A stretch of 9,678 nucleotides of DNA. Source: an uncultured Bacteroidales bacterium (GTDB lineage: Bacteria; Bacteroidota; Bacteroidia; Bacteroidales; UBA932). A program made the position numbers and the translations under genes. Location of the stretch: positions 1-9,678 of the forward strand of contig CAJUEK010000068.1 in the NCBI GenBank assembly GCA_910585445.1. The letters are read 5' to 3'. This document shows positions 6,750 through 9,678 of the stretch, piece after piece. Within the stretch, counting starts at the first letter, position 1, and every line of letters starts with the position of its first letter. The notes beneath the pieces are model-generated. The model was not told where the DNA came from, made no database searches, and worked only from the letters and a program-made list of their open reading frames with translations.

Positions 6750-7586
6750 TCAGCGCTCCTTCTCGAAATATTCTTTTCCGACTCCGCATGCCGGGCATAC
6801 CCATTCCTGAGGAATCTCACTGAAAGGTGTTCCAGGGGCTACTCCGTTCTCCGGGTCTCCTTCTTCGGGGTCATATATATAGCCGCAAGTCACGCACACG
6901 TATCTGCCCATATCCGCGGAAGCCTCATCGTCCTTGTCCTCTTCTGCTGTGGCCTCGTCGCTCATTTCTGATTTCTGCACGAGATTTTCAATCTCACAGC
7001 ATACGCACTCGCTTTCCATGCGCTCCGCGACTTTGTCCCAGTTCACGATTTCCCAGAATTTCTCTGCGAATGCCGCGCGTCTGTTCCTGTAGTCAATGTA
7101 ATATGCATGTTCCCAAACGTCAATCGTGAGCAGAGGCTTATGTCCTGATTTCAACGGATTGCCTGCATTCGGCTCCTGCACGATGTGCAGCTTGCCTTCC
7201 TTGTCCTGGGCGAGCCATGCCCAACCTGAGCCGAACAGGTCTGTGGCAGCTTTCTGGAATTTTTCTTTGAATGTTTCTACCGAACCGAAATCACGCTCCA
7301 GCGCATTTTTTACGTTCGCAGGGATTTCAGTGCTCTCCGGAGTCAGGGAATTGAAGAAGAATGTGTGGTTCCATGCCTGGGCAGCATTGTTGTAAACCGG
7401 TCCAGCCGAATTCATGACGATTTCCTCAAGTGTGGCATCTTCGTACTCGGTGCCGTCAATGAGTCTGTTGAGATTGTCAATGTAGGTCTGGAGATGCTTG
7501 CCGTAATGGTACTCGATGGTTTCGCGGCTCATGACCGGTGCCAATGCGTCCATTGCATAGGGGAGAGGAGGTAATGTAAAAATCAT
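6750..7586 (-). CDS. Fe-type superoxide dismutase fused to a C-terminal rubredoxin
   Basis: A 278-aa cytoplasmic protein, about 80 residues longer than ordinary Fe/Mn SOD. Residues 1-190 form a complete SOD: metal ligands H27 (EYHYGKH), H74 (AAQAWNH), D156 and H160 (DVWEHAYYIDYRN). Q70 at the FeSOD glutamine position and the NAGNPL segment place it with Fe or cambialistic SODs. Residues 191-226 are a linker with an unusual CVCC (194-197) and an acidic run (about 210-225). Residues 227-276 are a full rubredoxin: CVTCGYIYDPEEGDPENG (231-248) and WVCPACGVGKEYFE (263-276), with iron ligands C231, C234, C264 and C267. The frame is uninterrupted, so the fusion is not a missed stop. The SOD part dismutates superoxide; the rubredoxin is a one-electron carrier and might feed electrons to the SOD iron or to peroxidases, which is inference. 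It has no signal peptide. The ATG at 7586 is the only sensible SOD start, and its leader is A/T-rich. Confidence 0.93.
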   Translation of the reverse strand: MIFTLPPLPYAMDALAPVMSRETIEYHYGKHLQTYIDNLNRLIDGTEYEDATLEEIVMNSAGPVYNNAAQAWNHTFFFNSLTPESTEIPANVKNALERDFGSVETFKEKFQKAATDLFGSGWAWLAQDKEGKLHIVQEPNAGNPLKSGHKPLLTIDVWEHAYYIDYRNRRAAFAEKFWEIVNWDKVAERMESECVCCEIENLVQKSEMSDEATAEEDKDDEASADMGRYVCVTCGYIYDPEEGDPENGVAPGTPFSEIPQEWVCPACGVGKEYFEKER

Positions 7587-7897
7587 AATTGTCTATTTTT
7601 AAGTAAGTTTGTTCTTGTTTATGCTTTTCTCCGGCTTCGGATTCTGACGGACTGGCCAGCCTGTCTTTGCGTTTCCTATGCCGGTGGAAATGCGGTGCAT
7701 GGCGGAAATCAACAATCGCGCCGAACTTGAATATGACGGTGCCGTCTGCCTGATATTCGTCTTGGACTGTTTTCTGTCCTTGGCGGCATCCCTTTTGCCT
7801 TACGGATGCTTTAATTGTTCAAAAGGTCGAATATTTTATGCCATTTATATGTTAAGGAGCGGTTTTTGTGTGTCATTTTGGCTTAAAAAAGAACTGA
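7587..7897. other. Divergent intergenic region between SOD-rubredoxin and araC-type genes
   Basis: These 311 bp separate two divergent start codons. An open plus-strand frame from ATG 7678 runs 100 codons into the regulator gene, but its translation resembles no known protein and overlaps the real gene, so I do not call it. Short symmetries such as CTGGCCAG (7652-7659) and GACGG/CCGTC near 7735 are too small to interpret. I see no confident TAnnTTTG/TTTG promoter pair for either gene. The A-rich TTAAAAAAGAACTGA just before 7898 is probably the regulator's translation initiation leader. Confidence 0.5.
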
Positions 7898-8815
7898 ATG
7901 GAAGATATCGCATTTCACAACATCAGCATCAGCCGTCTCAAGGAGCATTTCCCTGGTTCACAATGGGCTGGAATCGGTGATGATTTCTGTATTTTTGATG
8001 CCACTTACAACAAGAAACTTAAGGCTTTGGAGTATCCTTGCCGCTTTGACGGATATCTTGCACTTTTCTGTGTCAAGGGAAATATCCGCATTACTGTCAA
8101 TCTCAATGAATTTGAAATGAAGGACAATACGATGTTCTTGTGCGTGCCCGGCAACATCGTGAGAATAACCGAGGTCATGTCTGACTGTCCGGTTGAGGAT
8201 ATGCATTATATAGGAGTCGCAATGACCAAGGAGTTTGTCCAGGGGCTCAGAATTGACATCAACAAGCTTTTCAGTGAGGGCATGTCATTCATTGACAGCC
8301 CATGTATTCCGCTCAGCGCGCATGAGGCGGAACTTGTCACGCGCTATGTCGCTCTGCTGGGGGATGTGGTGACGTCCGACCTTGTATATAAGAGGGATGC
8401 CGTGCACTCGCTTCTGTCATCGGTCTTTTATGTTATGGCTGGCGTGGTCACAAAGCACACTTCGGAGCTGAAAAAGATGTCCGCAGTGCCTTCAAGCAGG
8501 AGCAAGATGATATTCGAGCAGTTCATAAAGCTTGTTTCGGAGTATCATACCCAGCAGCGCATGGTCGGATTCTATGCCGACAAGTTGTGTCTGACTCCGA
8601 AATACCTTTCCAAGCTGATACGTAATGCAACAGGCCGTTCTGCCCCGGAATGGATTGACGCATACGTTATTCTGGAGGCCAAGAATATGCTTAAATATTC
8701 AAATGCGACAATAAAGGAGATTGTTTTCAGGCTGAATTTCCCGAACCAGTCTGTATTCTACAAGTTCTTCAAGGCCCGTACAGGCATGACTCCTACCGAG
8801 TACCGTAACTCGTAG
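7898..8815 (+). CDS. AraC-family transcriptional regulator
   Basis: A 305-aa cytoplasmic DNA-binding protein. The N-terminal part (about 28-135) has the alternating pattern of a cupin-like sensor domain (YLALFCVKGNIRITVNLNEFEM, DNTMFLCVPGNIVRI), typical of Bacteroidales AraC regulators. A helical linker follows (about 140-200), then the C-terminal AraC/XylS double helix-turn-helix (about 205-305). HTH 1 contains VGFYADKLCLTPKYLSKLIRNATG (223-246) and HTH 2 contains TIKEIVFRLNFPNQSVFYKFF (271-291), ending in the family signature TGMTPTEYRNS (295-305). The ligand is unknown. It is divergent from the SOD-rubredoxin gene and convergent with an outer-membrane protein gene, so either could be a target, but nothing in the sequence proves it. 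Confidence 0.92.
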   Translation: MEDIAFHNISISRLKEHFPGSQWAGIGDDFCIFDATYNKKLKALEYPCRFDGYLALFCVKGNIRITVNLNEFEMKDNTMFLCVPGNIVRITEVMSDCPVEDMHYIGVAMTKEFVQGLRIDINKLFSEGMSFIDSPCIPLSAHEAELVTRYVALLGDVVTSDLVYKRDAVHSLLSSVFYVMAGVVTKHTSELKKMSAVPSSRSKMIFEQFIKLVSEYHTQQRMVGFYADKLCLTPKYLSKLIRNATGRSAPEWIDAYVILEAKNMLKYSNATIKEIVFRLNFPNQSVFYKFFKARTGMTPTEYRNS

Positions 8816-8823
8816 TTTCCCGT

Positions 8824-8908
8824 CTTGTTGTGATTCCCGGCTTATGTCGTCATTCATTTTGGCCGGGCGTCACATTCTGCCTTGTTGCCATATTCTGCTT
8901 GTTGTGAT
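8824..8908 (+). repeat. Short direct repeats in the araC-omp convergent gap
   Basis: CTTGTTGTGAT occurs at 8824-8834 and again at 8898-8908. ATTCTGC followed by TTGTTG also occurs twice (8874-8886 and 8892-8904), the first copy carrying one extra C. They sit between two convergent genes together with two hairpins. No mobile-element end or target duplication is evident; slippage or degenerate duplication is a simple explanation. Confidence 0.4.
8836..8867 (+). terminator. Weak hairpin downstream of the araC-type gene
   Basis: CCCGGC (8836-8841) pairs with GCCGGG (8862-8867) across a 20-nt loop, 20 bp after the regulator's stop. No T-run follows on either strand, so it is only a candidate terminator by position. 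Confidence 0.3.
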
Positions 8909-8913
8909 ATGGC
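8887..8913 (-). terminator. Hairpin downstream of the outer-membrane protein gene
   Basis: GCCATAT (8887-8893) and ATATGGC (8907-8913) form a perfect 7-bp stem with a 13-nt loop, 24 bp beyond the stop of the leftward gene. It lacks a T-tract on the minus strand, so it may be a weak or factor-dependent terminator, or an mRNA 3'-end protecting structure. Confidence 0.3.
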
Positions 8914-8937
8914 GCGGCGCTTGAAGATGCGCTGATG

Positions 8938-9597
8938 TCAGTGCGCGAAAATGAATCCGAAATATATGCGAGGGCCCATAGGTCTGTTCAGCCCGTTTTT
9001 GTTGAAGGCCATCAGCCAGTCTGCCTTCAATGTGAGCCTGAACGCCTTGCCTACGGCATATTCAACTCCGGCAAAAGGGTCAAGCGCAAAAAAAGGCTCT
9101 TTATGAAAGACTGCATCCTTTTCCGGCAGCCAGTCGTGCTTGTTGCCTTCGAACATATAAAGTACGGTTTTCATTCCTCCGCCTGCGGTAAGTCCGACGT
9201 AAGGGTAGAAGCGTTCCAGGCGCCAGTGCCAGTCGCAGAGCGCTCCGGTCCAGAACACCTTATTGAAACTGCCGTTTCCCATCAGTGGAAGATTTGAAAA
9301 ATAGCCTTCGAAACCGGTGCGAAGATGCTTGCCGATATGTATCTTGGCAACGCCGCCCATGCCGAAAACCGCTCCTGAAGGGGTGTACCCATACGGGTTG
9401 TCACATCCGCTTATATACCCTGTATGCACCATCATGCCGCCGGAGAATCCTCTGATGGCCTTGGCCGGGGCTGCGGTTTCCTGAACCTTGTCATGTGCAG
9501 TGTGTGTCTGTTTTATGCTCTCAGAGCGCATGTGCCCTGTAGCGCTGAAGCAAATATGTGCAAGCAGCAGTGCCGCTGAAAATAATCTTATCGTCAT
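8938..9597 (-). CDS. Small outer-membrane beta-barrel protein of unknown function
   Basis: A 219-aa secreted protein. Residues 1-20 are a Sec signal peptide (MTIRLFSAALLLAHICFSAT). A polar, probably flexible stretch (about 21-48) follows. The rest is a series of amphipathic strands with Gly and aromatic girdles: GFSGGMMVHTGYISG (50-64), GMGGVAKIHIG (79-89), LRTGFEGYFSNL (92-103), FYPYVGLTAGGGMKTVLYMF (130-149), FFALDPFAGVEYAVG (169-183), AFRLTLKADWLMAF (185-198) and a final RIYFGFIFAH (210-219). About eight strands fit a small OmpA/OmpW-like barrel, but I do not recognise a named family. I chose ATG 9597; a GTG at 9621 lies upstream of the predicted -7 box and would spoil the signal peptide. 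No partner gene is obvious. Confidence 0.8.
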   Translation of the reverse strand: MTIRLFSAALLLAHICFSATGHMRSESIKQTHTAHDKVQETAAPAKAIRGFSGGMMVHTGYISGCDNPYGYTPSGAVFGMGGVAKIHIGKHLRTGFEGYFSNLPLMGNGSFNKVFWTGALCDWHWRLERFYPYVGLTAGGGMKTVLYMFEGNKHDWLPEKDAVFHKEPFFALDPFAGVEYAVGKAFRLTLKADWLMAFNKNGLNRPMGPRIYFGFIFAH

Positions 9598-9602
9598 GGC
9601 TG

Positions 9603-9633
9603 CAAATATACACAAAGCCACGGCAGAGGCAAA
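9603..9633 (-). promoter_or_regulatory. Bacteroidetes-type promoter of the outer-membrane protein gene
   Basis: On the minus strand, TTTG (9633-9630) is followed after exactly 19 nt by TATATTTG (9610-9603). Both elements match the Bacteroidetes housekeeping consensus (-33 TTTG, -7 TAnnTTTG) at consensus spacing. Only five bases (CAGCC) separate the -7 box from the ATG at 9597, so transcription should start at or next to the start codon. Confidence 0.7.
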
Positions 9634-9651
9634 ATTTATTTTGACCCTGCC
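9622..9651. promoter_or_regulatory. 30-bp near-palindrome over the -33 region, candidate operator
   Basis: GGCAGAGGCAAAAT (9622-9635) and ATTTTGACCCTGCC (9638-9651) are inverted repeats agreeing at 12 of 14 positions with a 2-bp centre. The left arm contains the -33 TTTG of the leftward promoter. The right arm carries a TTTTG on the plus strand (9639-9643), 18 bp before TATAATAT (9662-9669) and an ATG at 9670, so a divergent gene may begin at the window edge. A dimeric regulator bound here would cover both -33 elements. Confidence 0.4.
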
Positions 9652-9678
9652 GAGGCGCCGGTATAATATATGAGCGTC

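Noticed and set aside
3274..7586. GH89 and SOD-rubredoxin as Tat substrates because of adjacency to tatAC
   Set aside because: GH89 has a Sec-type lipoprotein signal without twin arginines and SOD-rubredoxin has no signal peptide at all.
7678..7980. 100-codon open frame upstream of the AraC-type gene
   Set aside because: It overlaps the confident regulator gene by 83 bp, its C-terminal part is an out-of-frame reading of that gene, and its sequence shows no domain.

Overview
The window looks like a chromosomal segment of an anaerobic gut-type Bacteroidota, order Bacteroidales. The evidence is protein style (Bacteroides-like TatA/TatC, GlcNAc 2-epimerase and AraC regulator), a lipoprotein GH89 exo-glycosidase, AT-rich leaders without clear Shine-Dalgarno sequences, and promoter elements of the Bacteroidetes type (-33 TTTG, -7 TAnnTTTG). 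I cannot assign a genus. No rRNA, tRNA, CRISPR array, transposase or phage gene is visible.

Layout. Positions 1-445 hold no convincing intact gene: an open hydrophobic frame without a start (35-283) and a hairpin that can end the leftward regulator gene. A ROK-family regulator (446-1672, minus) faces away from a two-gene set (plus): a GlcNAc/ManNAc 2-epimerase of the AGE family (2055-3242) and a lipoprotein alpha-N-acetylglucosaminidase of family GH89 (3274-5574). The AT-rich 382-bp divergent region carries two outward-facing -7-like boxes and a 25-bp near-palindrome that could be the ROK operator. Next comes a minimal twin-arginine translocase, tatA (5662-5859) overlapping tatC (5843-6640), closed by a strong hairpin terminator. 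Convergent to it is a fused Fe-type superoxide dismutase-rubredoxin gene (6750-7586, minus). An AraC-type regulator (7898-8815, plus) diverges from the SOD gene and converges on a small outer-membrane beta-barrel protein (8938-9597, minus). That last gene has a textbook Bacteroidetes promoter placed so close to the ATG that its mRNA should be nearly leaderless.

How the genes may work together. The ROK regulator, epimerase and GH89 enzyme form a coherent alpha-linked GlcNAc scavenging module: the lipoprotein releases GlcNAc outside the cytoplasm, the epimerase interconverts GlcNAc and ManNAc inside, and the ROK protein probably senses the amino sugar. TatA/TatC is a housekeeping export system; the GH89 and SOD proteins show no twin-arginine signal.

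Most notable item: the SOD-rubredoxin fusion. It has all four SOD metal ligands, all four rubredoxin cysteines, an acidic linker and an extra CxCC motif. It could couple superoxide removal to reducing power in an anaerobe; that function is inference.
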